A DNA stretch of 64,000 nucleotides, taken from the NCBI GenBank assembly GCA_035610365.1, contig CM069436.1, positions 57,799,505 to 57,863,504 of the forward strand, written 5' to 3'. The translations under genes and the position numbers were made by a program. Of the stretch, positions 46,441-58,089 are shown piece after piece. The DNA comes from Aquatica leii. Taxonomy: Eukaryota > Arthropoda > Insecta > Coleoptera > Lampyridae. Below the pieces are notes generated by a model. It made no database searches. It was not told where the DNA came from and was given only the letters and a program-made list of their open reading frames with translations. Position 1 is the stretch's first letter; the number at the start of each line of letters is the position of its first letter.

Positions 46441-46479
46441 AGATAATGACATCACTAATGTATTATCAAACAAAACGAT

Positions 46480-47537
46480 TGTAATAAAAAATATGAAAAC
46501 ATAATATAAAATATGAAAATACATTTATCAAAAGCAAAAATTAGTTGTTTTACCATGGCAGCAGTCGAAACACAGACCTCTGGGTGTGAGTCTGAATGAA
46601 AATAAATACACAGGCGTGAATTCCTTTAATTTATTAACTATAACATAATACACTAACTATTTACATTAAAGAAAAAATGAACATTATTTGAATTAAAACA
46701 AATTAGGGCGCCAATCACCTTTAAATTGGTGATGAATAAAAAGCATAAAATCTTATACCTAATTATTAATTGATATTAAATTCAAAAGTAGTAAACGTTT
46801 AATTTGTTACGGAGTATGTACTCCGTAAAAGTTTTAATAATACAATTTAATTAATGTGAATGTAAAATGTAGTAACATAAATTCCAGTTGACTCACCATA
46901 TATGATATGACGTTATCTGATATCTTCTATTTTAGCACATCCTTTGTTGAATTGATAAGATTTTTCCAAACAAATGTAGATTTGAAAGCACAAATGCAGG
47001 CATTAAACCAAAGTATAAATCCAATGAATAATAAACTCCAATAACGGAAAATCCAGTAAATAAGAAGACAAAATCAAAAGAAAAGACGCAGTAAATAAAA
47101 AAAACCTAAATATAAATAATTAGAATGATTTCCAATAGACATGAAGTACTTACGTTACATCTAAATGCAACGGCCTTGAAATAAATTCCTTTGTATAAAT
47201 GTATTGCGTAACATTGTGAAGTCACTAAAAATGTTGAATTCAATAGAAAAATTATATCAAAATAGAGGTAAACTCATCAGCAATTAGTTGGAATGAATAA
47301 AAATTAATTTGTATGCGTTTTTACGTCATAATTAAGAAAATTTGTCTTCCTTGCATCACTCACGGGAAATACCAAAGATGGCTCAAACGGAAGTGTGAGC
47401 TTAAGCTGTTACTCAGTCGTTTCGAAATACGACGCGACGTTGCCAAACTGAATAAATTTACGTCCAATATTAGTTGCAGAAAATAAACAAATGCAAAATT
47501 GAATTTTAATTGTAACGACCTCTAACGGGACGTTACA
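46480..47537 (-). mobile_element. Solo LTR nested in the Transib element
   Basis: 1058 bp, from TGTAATAAAA to GACGTTACA, flanked by CGAT on both sides (46476-46479 and 47538-47541). It inserted after the Transib. GGGCGCCAATCA at 46706-46717 is shared with the intact Gypsy LTR (2560-2571), giving the same orientation. It contains a perfect 10-bp palindrome at 46807-46828. Confidence 0.75.
46807..46828. repeat. Perfect 10-bp inverted repeat
   Basis: TTACGGAGTA, TG, TACTCCGTAA. It lies inside the solo LTR; it may be a protein-binding or RNA-structure site in the LTR. Confidence 0.7.
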
Positions 47538-47629
47538 CGATATTCTCTTTTTCCTGAATTGTTAACAATTGTTGTGTGTAATTTACTAACTGATACGTTT
47601 AAATTAGGTTGAAACGTAATAATAATTTT

Positions 47630-47661
47630 GGCCGCCCAGATTTATCAATTATCCCACCGTG
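47630..47661 (-). repeat. Transib right terminal inverted repeat
   Basis: Read inward it starts CACGGTGGGATAATTGATAA and ends in the same CTGGGCGGCC as the left end. Confidence 0.85.
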
Positions 47662-49996
47662 CACTGGTAACATCGACAACTCCGTATAATTGAGAACATA
47701 AAGTAGTATGGCGCGTTATAATTACCAAGAATGGTAATATAATCTGATTTACCCAAATCCGGAAAACGTTTTTCTAATAGCTCACCTATAATTAAACTTG
47801 CCAACAATCTTGTCGATATAACTACTAACGATAACTTGATTTTCTACAATTGAGTAAGGTTAAAAAAAGAAACGAGTTTTATCGTATACTGGTATCGTGT
47901 GTAGTTATTTTTCATAAAGGGAGAGAAGTCGATTACTTGATCGGTGCCTCGTTGTTGATAATTTCCAGAATAGATAAAATACGTATTCGATTGTTTGTAA
48001 TTTACCAAATGGTGTTTTGAAAGTTTTAACCCTTAGATATAACGGATATTGGCACACATTAGAGGAGGTGCGTGGTGCTATGACATGAAAATGACACTTT
48101 ATTCGAAAAGAATAGAAATTGCTTTCCTTGCGTTGAATAAATTACTTAAATAAAGAGTTTTTTAAAAACCACAACCAACCACAACCACAATTGTATATGC
48201 TTAAAAAAAATTGTTTTTATTCCACCAAAATTTAAAAAGGAAAAAAAGTACGATACTCGTTAGGTGACGTCTAGAAGTGAATGACTAACGTCAAGTGAAA
48301 TAAGATATACAGGGTATCCCAATTTAAATTAAGTGCTGGTAACATTTTTTTAATTTTGTTGGAATAAGAGAGTACCGTTTTTTTAATTTACAAAAAAAAT
48401 TGATCCGAAATGTTATAATTCCATTTCAATTTTAACAAAAACCTAATGCAATACAAACGCATTTAAACAAATCAAATTTACAAACAATTGACTTCTTGAA
48501 ATTAAAACGACTCATTACTAAACGAAGAGGGTTAATTTGGAAAAAGATTATTATAATTTGTTCAAAAATCAGAGAGGCATTAGAATAAGTTTCAATGCTT
48601 CAACGAAACAATTATGTCCAGTTGCATGACGCAAAGTTAACTATGCTGTTGTTATATTAAACCGTAACTATAGATTTGAATTTTTTGTAAACAAAACAAT
48701 TGATTTTGTACCAATGTGGTCATTAGCTTAACGACGTCGCTACGTAGTTAACTACATCGTTAAAGTTAACAATGTTTTATGTAACCGGGCTTTAATCTGT
48801 CAATTTTAAGCAGTCAAATTCGAGTGTCAATTTTGCGAACAATTTTAATTCTATGTCGTCATTAACTCTCACACAATTACAATTGCCAACAATTAACTTG
48901 AAAATGTTTTATAATGTTTTAAAGATCAGTAAGTAACAAAAAGAAAAATACTTGAACGTTTAACGTTCTTTTGGTTAGATCTAGTCGATAAAGTTTAGAC
49001 AACTTTACGTTGAAATAAGAATAATAAGTATTGGGAGCAATCCCAAAAATAAATGACAATGGATATTTAATACAGCACAATGTGCTACTGCTTTTTGTAA
49101 ACTTTGTTAGGTGCTACGAAAGTTAACCCTTTGTTCGGTGTTTAATTATGGTAATGAAATAGTTATATATCTCTATGTATGTTGACACGTGTGCTCTGAA
49201 TAGAAAAGTGAACTATGTTTAAATACAAAACAAACAATTTTTGACTAATCCCAGCAAAAATCCCACATAAAAAAATTTTGTTTGCATTTAATTTTAATAG
49301 TAAATTTGCTGGTAAATCAAAATTTATTACTTTTGTTGGGCACAAGAATTAATACGACTTGAAGAATGCACTGTCAAAGCAAAAATTAACTAATTCAGAA
49401 AAGAAAAGCTTAGGAATTTACAAATTTATTTTTTTTTAGAAAAGTTTTGCATAAAAATTCATTTGTCGCAAATTTATAGGTTTTTATTAAAAAATCAAAA
49501 TTAGTTTTTATTTTTGCTGTAGCAGTACATGACTCGTATAATACTAAAATTTTTGCAACATTGTCTTTCGAAATTTTTTTTATTATCGTAGGTGGGAGTG
49601 TGCATTTGGTTGAATTCTATCTAATTTTAAGTGTTTGTTTTTGTTAATAACGACAGAAGTTTCTTTACGTACTGTATTAGCACATTGTTTTAAAATTTTT
49701 TAATTCAAAGTTTTCAGCATATCTTGTGTTCAAACATGAACAATATTTTTCAAAATTAATCGTAGATAATTTAAACATCAAATTCTACTCAAAATTCAAA
49801 CTCTACATTGTAAAACAATCCGTTTGCTAACGTAAGTTATTACGCTATATTTAGACTTCCTATATATCAGCAAATTACTAAGTATGTGTTACATTATAGT
49901 ATCCTACATTTAAAGTTGTATACATAAAATTGCCGACTCTGTATTACACAACCATTGTAAATATTGTATAAAAACTCGACTGTGATTAATAAAAAT
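47662..49996. other. A+T-rich stretch with one nested palindrome
   Basis: No gene recognised. A string TACAGGGTATCCCAATTT near 48311 resembles ends of insect MITEs, but no partner end was found. Confidence 0.4.
48728..48763. repeat. Nested palindrome
   Basis: The core GTAGTTAACTAC (48744-48755) is a perfect 12-mer palindrome. The outer arms TTAACGA (48728-48734) and TCGTTAA (48757-48763) are inverted copies. Confidence 0.65.
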
Positions 49997-50236
49997 ATCA
50001 TTCAACAATAAGTTGTTTAATCACCGACACTTATCCTAGAATCTGGTGTTGTTTAAATACTGATTACCTGGGTATGTGTCCACCAAATAAGTACGGATTC
50101 GATCACCGTGCTTACTATCATTCAACATTAACTTGTTTGATCACTTACACTTGCCCTAGAATCTGGTATTGTTTTAATATTGATTACATGGGTAAGTGTC
50201 AAACTATTAAGTACGAATTACCAACGTGCTTAATAC
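49997..50236 (+). repeat. Tandem duplication, unit about 119 bp
   Basis: Two head-to-tail units start at ATCATTCAACA (49997 and 50117), each with CCTAGAATCTGGT and GTGCTTA at matching offsets; similarity is about 80% by eye. Just before unit 1, TATAAAAACTCGACTGTGA and AATAAAAAT look like a promoter and poly(A) signal of an LTR, so the units may be duplicated LTR ends. Confidence 0.7.
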
Positions 50237-52878
50237 CTTGTCTATTTAAACATTCATCATGCCAACAAAAGATTTAAGTGCCATATTAATTCTCAATTCT
50301 GAATTGTTTTTGAGAAAATAACATATTTAATCAATAAGCAAAGATAATCTTAACAAAACCGTATAAAATCGATTTCACTAAGTGTTTTTAATAAAATAAG
50401 ATTTTTTAATAAAACCACATATTTTTAGTTAAAAAAGTAAAAATTGCAATATTTACATTACCAAACATAAATACATTTCTTTTAATATTTTGGTATATAA
50501 AAACGTGTACATCTTATATCTTTATTACACTAAACTTACATTAATAACGAAGAATTTATTCTGTACAACTGTTTCCTAAAACGTTATTTTGAATTTTTTG
50601 AGCGTTTTTGTAACCCTCTAAAAGAAAACCCAATGGCGTAACATAACATAAAACAACATTCGCTTTTGTCCAACAGTAGAACAACGCAAAAACATTTTTC
50701 GTTTTTATTTATATTACATGCAAATAATTTTATGAAGTTGCTTACATGTTTTTGTTTAATAATAAAAGATAAATAAAAATCATAAACGTTTCTTCAAAAA
50801 AAATTGTTACAATAAAAAACTACTGTTCTATATTTTAAATATTAATAAAGTTACACATCGGATTGGGAAATTTCATACTAAAAATGGCATTAAATCTATT
50901 ATAAAATGTTATTGTTGCTAAGATATTTTTTCTTAAAACTTAACGTTTAGATTGTGTTTAATAGGTTTTAAATTAATTTACAATAATGTTACCTAATATC
51001 TTCAACATATTCTGTTTTTGGCATATTACTTCTACCGCTAATTACGCTATGTAAATGTTCAACTTTGTAGAGTAATTTATTATTGCTCAACTTAGCGCTT
51101 CTTTGTTATTTAGAACACTAATTTATTAAGCAATAATGCCTTCATCTATATTCTCAACTATTAACGTTTACATACATTTTCATTAATTTCAATAATTCAT
51201 TAAACACACCCAAAAACGTAAATTTAATAAGAAAGGCACTCTTGATGTCAAATAAAAATAACGAAATCTGAGAAAAGCTTTGATCTTTACATTTTTAGTT
51301 CATCTTTGATCTAACTTGATAATCTTCAATAGACACATATTTTTATTATTTTTAGAACATGCGTTCGGGTATATCTACAGCAATTTAAATCAGATTGTTG
51401 TTAAATGTTTTAGTTAAAATTAATTGAAAAAACATCTTCTAAATTATTTAATGTACAAGTTAATGTCAAGTATTTTTTATAAAAATTTTGATAAAACTAA
51501 TAGTTTTCAATTTTTTTTTTATTTAGTTGAACCAATCTTATTTTTAAAGATTCATAATATACAAGTAAAACATGGGAACATTAAAAAAGTGTAAAAAGCA
51601 TGCATAATATTCAAGATGTGGTCATTGATTAGTAACTTTCTTTTTACTACTTCAGCGCAATCATTTACAACAGGCCGTACCTTACTAACTTTAGAATTAA
51701 CTCTATGATAGACGGGTGTGGGCTTAGTTTTACATTTGTGATGAAAGTAATAACAATGTTCATGTTGTGTTCAGTAGAAAAGTTTCAAAATGTTGTATAA
51801 ACGTGTAGAATATTTATGTTTTAGTATTCAAACATTGATTAGTATTTTTGTTCTACTTATGTAACGTCTTTTAAACATAGTTGAAAAATTATTTGCGTGT
51901 AATTTTTACGCGCGGATAAAGTATAACTTTGTCGTTTATGAAAAACATTACTGAAAATACTTAGCTTAAACAAAAATAAATATTATTTCAGGTTGTTGAT
52001 GTGCCTTTTATTTTTATTTATTGGTGAAACAGTAAAATGTTTCTGCGACTTTTTAATTACAAAATGTAAAGCAACCCAAATGACTAATACGGGAATGTAT
52101 AATAAACAATCTTGATCACTGTACAAATATTTCGTTTTATTTGAGTTATTAATTACAATAACCACAGCTAGTACGGCTTTTTAACAAATCCTTTATTTAA
52201 AATTGTATAAAGCAAAAAAGTTATAATATACTGCTCAATATTAACTTGTTCTTTACTTACACGTGAGCACTTCATCAGGTCACTAAAAATTTATTAAAAT
52301 TTGTAAGTCTAAGATAATATAAGATTTAAACAAACTAACTAATACACTATCTTTCTAGCATAAAAGAACTTACACTTAGATTACAGCGGCACTATCCAAG
52401 AAATCATCAGCAACTACGTACTAACTATTACACGAAAAAAATCACAAAAAATTAAACATGAAATTGTCAATCTATAAAAATTTAAAAATAACCAGGAACA
52501 TGAAACATTTAACAAATATACTCATTTTGGTACAAAATACACCACATTGTATTTATATCTCATTTATTAACGAGCGGTAAATTTAAAGTTATCAATTTTA
52601 AGTGCTAAACCAAAAACACGCCGATAGCTTAAAACTGGTTAATGTTTCAAATATTAATTGTTGTTAAACAAACTTTAAATATGTACTGTTGTGTTCTTTA
52701 TATAATTATAACAATGTAAACTTAATGCGTATGTAGTAAAAAATGTACTCTGTAAAGTTAATATAAAAGTAATGATTTGTTTTAAGACTGAGTAAGTTTA
52801 GGGACACTGTCACTCACAACTTCTCTGTTTAGGTACTGAAATTTATTCTCTACAACAGGATTTTTTATTTTTTATGCT
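50237..52878. other. A+T-rich stretch without recognisable genes
   Basis: Nothing that I can support on either strand. Confidence 0.45.
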
Positions 52879-52970
52879 GTACACTCTTGCCAAGGCATGC
52901 CGAGACTACCCAAATGCGAGAGTGTACTTTTAATTAGACAAAGCGCAACTTATTTTGTAGTGCTTTGTCT
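52879..52970. repeat. Two adjacent hairpins
   Basis: Hairpin 1: GTACACTCT (52879-52887) with AGAGTGTAC (52919-52927); GC/GC pairs extend it by a wobble. Hairpin 2: AGACAAAGC (52936-52944) with GCTTTGTCT (52962-52970). The block is clearly less A+T-rich than its surroundings. Origin unknown. Confidence 0.65.
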
Positions 52971-53399
52971 CGGTTTCGGAGCGATCCCAAAACAGTCGGT
53001 TTTTTGACCACAAGTGAAAAAAATTAATAAACCATTTTTTTGATATTTAACAAAAAAGAATTTTATTTTTATTTACTATAGTAAAAAAATTATAGATAAT
53101 ACAGTTGTACTATTATTTAATAAGATAATTCAATAAAAAAGGTAAATTAAACAAAGTTCTACCAATAAACCGTTATTAACATTAATAATTTTCATCGTTT
53201 TTAAGTAATTAAAACTACAGCTAAATCCGAGTCGCAATGGTGTGTACCTAGACTTACTCTGGACCACTGATTCTAAAAATGTTGGAGAAGTTGTTTTTTT
53301 CGTTATAATAGATTCAATCAAAACTTAGTAATTTTTGAGAAATAGAATATTTTACAAACAGTTTGCTCAAAAATATTGGAAAATAATGAAGAACATTTA
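52971..53399. other. No feature recognised
   Basis: A+T-rich. Possibly the downstream part of BEL copy 2, but no motif is readable. Confidence 0.35.
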
Positions 53400-53639
53400 T
53401 TAAACCAGAATTTGTTCTCAGGTAGATCTTTTATAGTAGCATCGCGAAAAATTATATCAGCAGGATTATTTTCACTGCTAGCGTAATGCTAGTTAGAAGC
53501 ACATGTAGTTTCTAAAATAGAAGCGATTTGATTTGCAACAAAATTTTATATTTGTTAGGCGTTGAATTGATCTACCCTAAAACAATTTGAATCTGACAGC
53601 AAATAAATTTTAGAAAAATTAAAAGACAAAATACTGCTG

Positions 53640-54600
53640 ATTTTTAACAAAAGATGGGCTAATACTGTAGCTCCCAAAAGTTTAAGCAGTGGTAAGGGAC
53701 TACTCGACTTTTAGCACACAATGATTGAATAGAAATACTGCTATTAAAAATACATTGAACGCAGAGGCAAGCACTGTAAGCTGGTGTACTAGAGTCGTAA
53801 AACCCATGTAACTCAGCATGTTTAAATTCTGATACAAACACCCTTCTAAGAATGATCAACGTAGTTAAACTTCTCTTGATGATAATGGGAAATAATAGAC
53901 CAAGAGGATTAAATAATTTAGAAAGAACAGATACGATTCTTTTAGCATTAGTGCTCAAATTGACAACATGTTTTAAGTTTAAGTCGTAAGTAAAACAATT
54001 GGAATTGGAATTCAATCAAATTCCTAAGTTTTTGTTTCCACGTCATCAAAATTTAAGCTTGAATTTTGAGTTGTCGAATACAGTAGAATAGTTTGCAGTA
54101 TTTTTGACTTCAATTACTGAATTGCCGACGGAAATAAAATTGTCTATATAAAAAGCATGAATGATTCTAGATGATGCTTCAGGATATATTCCTTGATACA
54201 TTTGACCTAAGCTATGAAGATATTTAATTGTCAAGTAGGATGAACTAGATAAACCGTGGATCACTGTGTTTAGTTGAAATATCTTTATTTCTTTGGAAAA
54301 ACAGTTTTCTATAGAATGTACTGAAATTTTCTTTCATCGGAATTTGCCTAACTTTGACGATGATACATTTCAGTCACAGTCAGCAGTGATCGCGACTGAG
54401 TGCTTTAGAAAATTTAATAAAACTAAAAATAGGTCCTTTTGAACTACCGGATCTACCAATTGACAACAATTTAGAGATAATCCAGAAGAAGTTTTTACAC
54501 TTCCGTCAAAGACTATACGCAATTTAGTAGTAGATGAATCGGGCTTTAATACGTGATGCGGAAAAAATGTTGACGTCATACGAAACAATTTTGCTTAAAT
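53640..54600 (-). pseudogene. BEL/Pao reverse transcriptase remnant (copy 2)
   Basis: Three open pieces in order: 54370-54588 with PHHVLKPDSSTTKLRIVFDG (fingers); 54046-54264 with FYIDNFI, where the catalytic YxDD has become YIDN; and 53659-54015 with LFNPLGLLFPIIIK and ELHGFYDSS, the RNase H entry. Decayed traces continue to about 53.44 kb. Confidence 0.88.
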
Positions 54601-54862
54601 GACCCAAACTTTCGTATTAGTCTAAAAATTGTTTCTAACGTTTTTTAAGTTTAAATTTTTTTATCGTTTTTCCAGAGATAAAAAACGATTTAAAGCTATC
54701 TGATATGATACATAAATAACATAAGTTAGAAATTTTGCCGTTAAATGAAATTGAAACTGTAAACCTTCCATATTTAGTTCGAAACAGTCTCTTGAAAATA
54801 ATCTGCACAAACTTGTTTCTCTTTTAACAGTACTGAAGTTGTTTTCTGTAGAATGGCATTTT

Positions 54863-55210
54863 CTATTTCCCAGAATTTTTGTAAATCATAATTGTTATTT
54901 TTAATAGAACGACCATTAACGATATGTTAATAGGTTTTGTATTTAAGTTGTTGGCCATTCTTTTTGTAATGAGATTATTCATTGACCCAGTATCAATTAA
55001 GCACCAAGTTTTATAAAATACACCAGCAAAATCTTTAATTACAATTTCAGTGATTGATAAAAAATTAATACTTTGAGAGGAAGCGTTGTGATAAGCAAAA
55101 GCAACGTTAGGCAAAATAGGTGTGACGACATTATTGCTTTTTGCAACGACAGTAGAACATTGAACTTCTGTAATAATATGTAGCAAAGAATGATGAAACT
55201 TATTGCACAA
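54863..55210 (-). pseudogene. BEL/Pao protease remnant (copy 2)
   Basis: The active site is LIDTGSMNNLIT with the DTG triad intact. The last 20 or so residues run out of the family pattern, and the frame ends before RT. Confidence 0.8.
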
Positions 55211-55219
55211 AAAATATTT

Positions 55220-55840
55220 ATATTTAGAAGTGCATTTTTTTGTGTTGATGGGAGCTAAACAGTTTTTACAAAGTTAGAACTCGGTAATTTTAGACATTTG
55301 CTGCTTTACAGAAAGCTTCTGAAAAATATGTCATTTTAAAATTGAATGTTGTTCTCGGCATAGCTTGCAAATAATAGAAGGATTTTCAGAAGTAACTAAA
55401 GTTACGGCTTAGAACGTATATAACTTTCAATCTCTCAGTCCATTAACAATTAAACAATTACCGATGAACGCTTATTGATGGAAACATTTAAGTTTTTCAA
55501 ACATAAACGATTTTTATATAAATTATCAATAAAAGATTGTAACAAATTTGCGGAATATTTGGTAATAAAATCTAAATCAAGTATGTTCTTAACATGTGTT
55601 TGGATTATTAATTTTGGACGATTTAGAATTTGCGTAGCAACACAATAATTGTCGTCAGTAGCCGGAAGATTAGCAATACAACTTGCTGTATTGCCTTTTA
55701 AAGCATTTTTCATATTATTTATTTTTTGAGAAGGCTTTAAACTAGCAACGTTTATCATAGAATTGAAATTATAAATAAATGCTTGGTAAGCACTGATATC
55801 ACCTGAGAAGTTAGGTAATTGCAGTTTTGGCAAAATTGAT
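55220..55840 (-). pseudogene. BEL/Pao Gag remnant (copy 2)
   Basis: 55450-55833 reads LPNFSGDISAYQAFIYNF and following residues, the conserved opening of the BEL Gag core. The degenerate knuckle region at 55.20-55.37 kb still shows CKLCREQH, CKNC and a terminal CNKFHHSLLH, the usual junction before protease. Confidence 0.8.
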
Positions 55841-56050
55841 TGTTGGAAGTTTAAACCTAAATTATTTAAATCACTATAAGTTTCCTTTTCCGCAACAAGT
55901 TCATTGCTAAAATTTTGAACATTTTATTATAATTTTTTTTAGTTGTCTCAGATAAAACTTTTTTGATAAATTTTATACCTAAGGAATTAACACAAGATTG
56001 CAGATGAGCAAATAATTGATCAATTTGACACTGCTTTTTGTTGTACCATC

Positions 56051-57765
56051 TTAAACAATAATGTAATTAAAATAATTATAAAATAATTAGATGCGTTTAA
56101 AATTAAAGAAAACAAAATTTTTATTTCAAAGCAATGTAATCCAAATGAAATATACAGGAAGTGTGCCTAAAAGATAAGCGATAAACGTGTAAGTGCAATT
56201 TACTCGCTAATTACGTAGTGCGTATAGCGAATACACGAAAAATTGGAAAAAACGTACTATGAATGCACATATGCAAAATATGATTTTAATATTTAATACT
56301 AAATTTTGAAAAACTTGTACTAATTAATGATTAAGACAAGAAAGGACACTTACTTACTTACTTGAAATTTTCGTAATGTTTAATGGAAATGCATTGAGAT
56401 TTGATATCGTTAAATTTGCTGTCCAGACTTCAATACCAACGGGGACTTTAAATTAAATTTTTTAATCCGACTCAAAACGAACCAAAATATAGATAGATTG
56501 CTTTTGTATGTTTCAATTTTATGCAAAATTAAATTGTAGAATTTTGTAGAATATAAAGCAGTGGCGTAACCAAAAATGTCACGTGATTTTAGCGTTAGCG
56601 TAGATTTATCGTAGTATAGTTTTTAAAATTCTACAAGTGGACGAAACCATGTATAAATAGAACTAAAAACTTAAAAAAAACTATTTATAAAAACTACTTA
56701 AAATTTTGATCATTTAAAATAAGATTAGAAAATTTAAGATTGTAAATCTAATACATTGCCAACGAAAGTAGAAGTTTATCTTACATTTTGGCAAGAATTC
56801 AATATAAGTTTGCGAGTTTTATATAAATGTGTATAATAGCCATATTACGCAGTTTAATTATTATTATAATAGAATTAAACTAATTTTATGCGTAAACAAT
56901 GTCACATAACATAATAATTTCATATAAATAAAGTTTTAAAATCACTAAGAAATTCACAAATAATATTAATAAAATTATTTTTAAAAAATATTGTTAATTT
57001 AATTGAAAATAAGATGCTAAAACATCTATTGTTAATCAGAGCTGAAAGAACGAAAATCTATCTAAAACAATTGGATTTTTAATTGAAAATAAAATTGTTC
57101 GAGTTTACGATAATGGATTTCTATCAAGAATTGTAATTGAATGGACATAAGAAGACGATTATAAAAAGAAGATTAACCACTGATTAAAATGTAAAACGCA
57201 AAATTATTTAATTGTTGATATTATAAGGAGTAGGATCAATTAAAATGTGTTTAGATGTGCTAAAACTATATTTAACAAAGTAGATTTTAAAAGTAATACC
57301 AACGACAAAAATATGTTCTCATATGATTAGTGATATTTTATTAAGGGTAGAATTAAAATTGATTTAGTAGTAATTTATAACTAAATTAAGACTTATTTAC
57401 AAGTGCAATTTTATTATAATATAGATGTCTGTGTCAAACGTTAAATTCACAATTTGTAAAAGTTATATTTATTGCATGTTATTATAATATTGCTTAAATT
57501 CATTGTTGAGATATTATCACTAAGCGTTCCCGTTTGCAACGTTATTTGTTATATTTGTCGATGCTTTTCCGTATAGGTTCTGTTTCAGAAGAATGTTTTC
57601 ATTCTTTGATATCATATAATTATCAAATCTTTTCAATTTACTAAGTGTGGTAGTTGCTAACCGACTACGAATACAATGAAATTATATGTAATAGGAATAA
57701 CTTGTTATAAAAGTTAATTTTTTTCATTAATTCTTTTAAAAAACTCTAATTGGGTTTGTACTATA
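56051..57765. other. A+T-rich stretch, possible BEL leader/LTR
   Basis: This would contain the 5' end of BEL copy 2 (minus). No paired LTR or gene can be shown. Confidence 0.35.
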
Positions 57766-57793
57766 TATAATTTTTTTTGTTTTTTATTTTAGT

Positions 57794-57836
57794 AAACGCT
57801 AGATGTTTCGACTTATGGTCATCCTAAGGCGTATAC
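57794..57836 (-). ncRNA. Hammerhead-like motif, left foldback arm
   Basis: On the minus strand: ACGC, CTTAGGA in place of CUGANGA, stem II GAC/GTC with loop CATAA, then GAAAC, AT, CTA and AGCG. Stem II is intact but the conserved core G is T, so cleavage is unlikely. Confidence 0.3.
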
Positions 57837-58025
57837 TATATAATTAAAATTATAAAATTTAATTTTATTTTAAACATAAACTTACTACATTAAAATTATG
57901 TATTTCTTAATGAAGTTGTTAACTTTAATAATAATTTACTTTTTCTAAATTTGATTTTTCAATTTTAATGTAGTAAATTTATGTTTAAAATAAGATTCGA
58001 TTTTATAATTTTAATTTTCTAGTAT

Positions 58026-58062
58026 ACGCCTGAAGATAACCATAAGTCGAAACATATAGCGT
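58026..58062 (+). ncRNA. Hammerhead-like motif, right foldback arm
   Basis: Stem I ACGC (58026-58029) with GCGT (58059-58062). Box CTGAAGA (58030-58036) fits CUGANGA exactly. GAAAC is at 58049-58053, with ATA as the NUH triplet at 58056-58058. Stem II is weakened by a G-to-A change against the left arm. Between the two arms every core element is present once. Confidence 0.4.
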
Positions 58063-58089
58063 TTATTAAAATAAAAAAAAAACTTATTG

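Larger units (their letters stand above)
45177..47661 (+). mobile_element. Transib DNA transposon, decayed
   Basis: Terminal inverted repeats of 32 bp (45177-45208 and 47630-47661) agree at 27 of 32 positions. The left end opens CACAGTGG and the right CACGGTGG. The left flank is CGCCG, fitting the CGNCG 5-bp target preference described for Transib; the right flank, CACTG, equals it after two C/G-to-T/A transitions. Inside is a Transib transposase C-terminus on the plus strand. A solo LTR (46480-47537) is nested within. Without it the element is about 1.4 kb, so much of the transposase has been deleted. Transib is the family related to RAG1. Confidence 0.88.
53400..56050 (-). mobile_element. 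Decayed BEL/Pao LTR retrotransposon, copy 2
   Basis: Minus-strand remnants of Gag, zinc knuckles, protease, RT and the post-RT region occur in order. Unlike copy 1 it keeps part of RT. The integrase and both LTRs are not found. Many stops and small frameshifts are present. Confidence 0.88.
57766..58083. repeat. Foldback with about 115-bp arms
   Basis: The left arm (about 57786-57898) and right arm (about 57963-58077) are near 90% inverted copies. Landmarks are AAACGCTAGATGTTTCGACT on the left and AGTCGAAACATATAGCGTTT on the right, and TTTAAACATAAACTTACTAC against its inverse. The spacer is about 65 bp and A+T-rich. Each arm carries a hammerhead-like motif reading outward. Inverted terminal copies of this kind are known for Penelope-like elements; MITE is the alternative. 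Confidence 0.85.

Noticed and set aside
48305-48325. MITE end with TACAGGGTATCCC
   Set aside because: No inverted partner end or target duplication found nearby.
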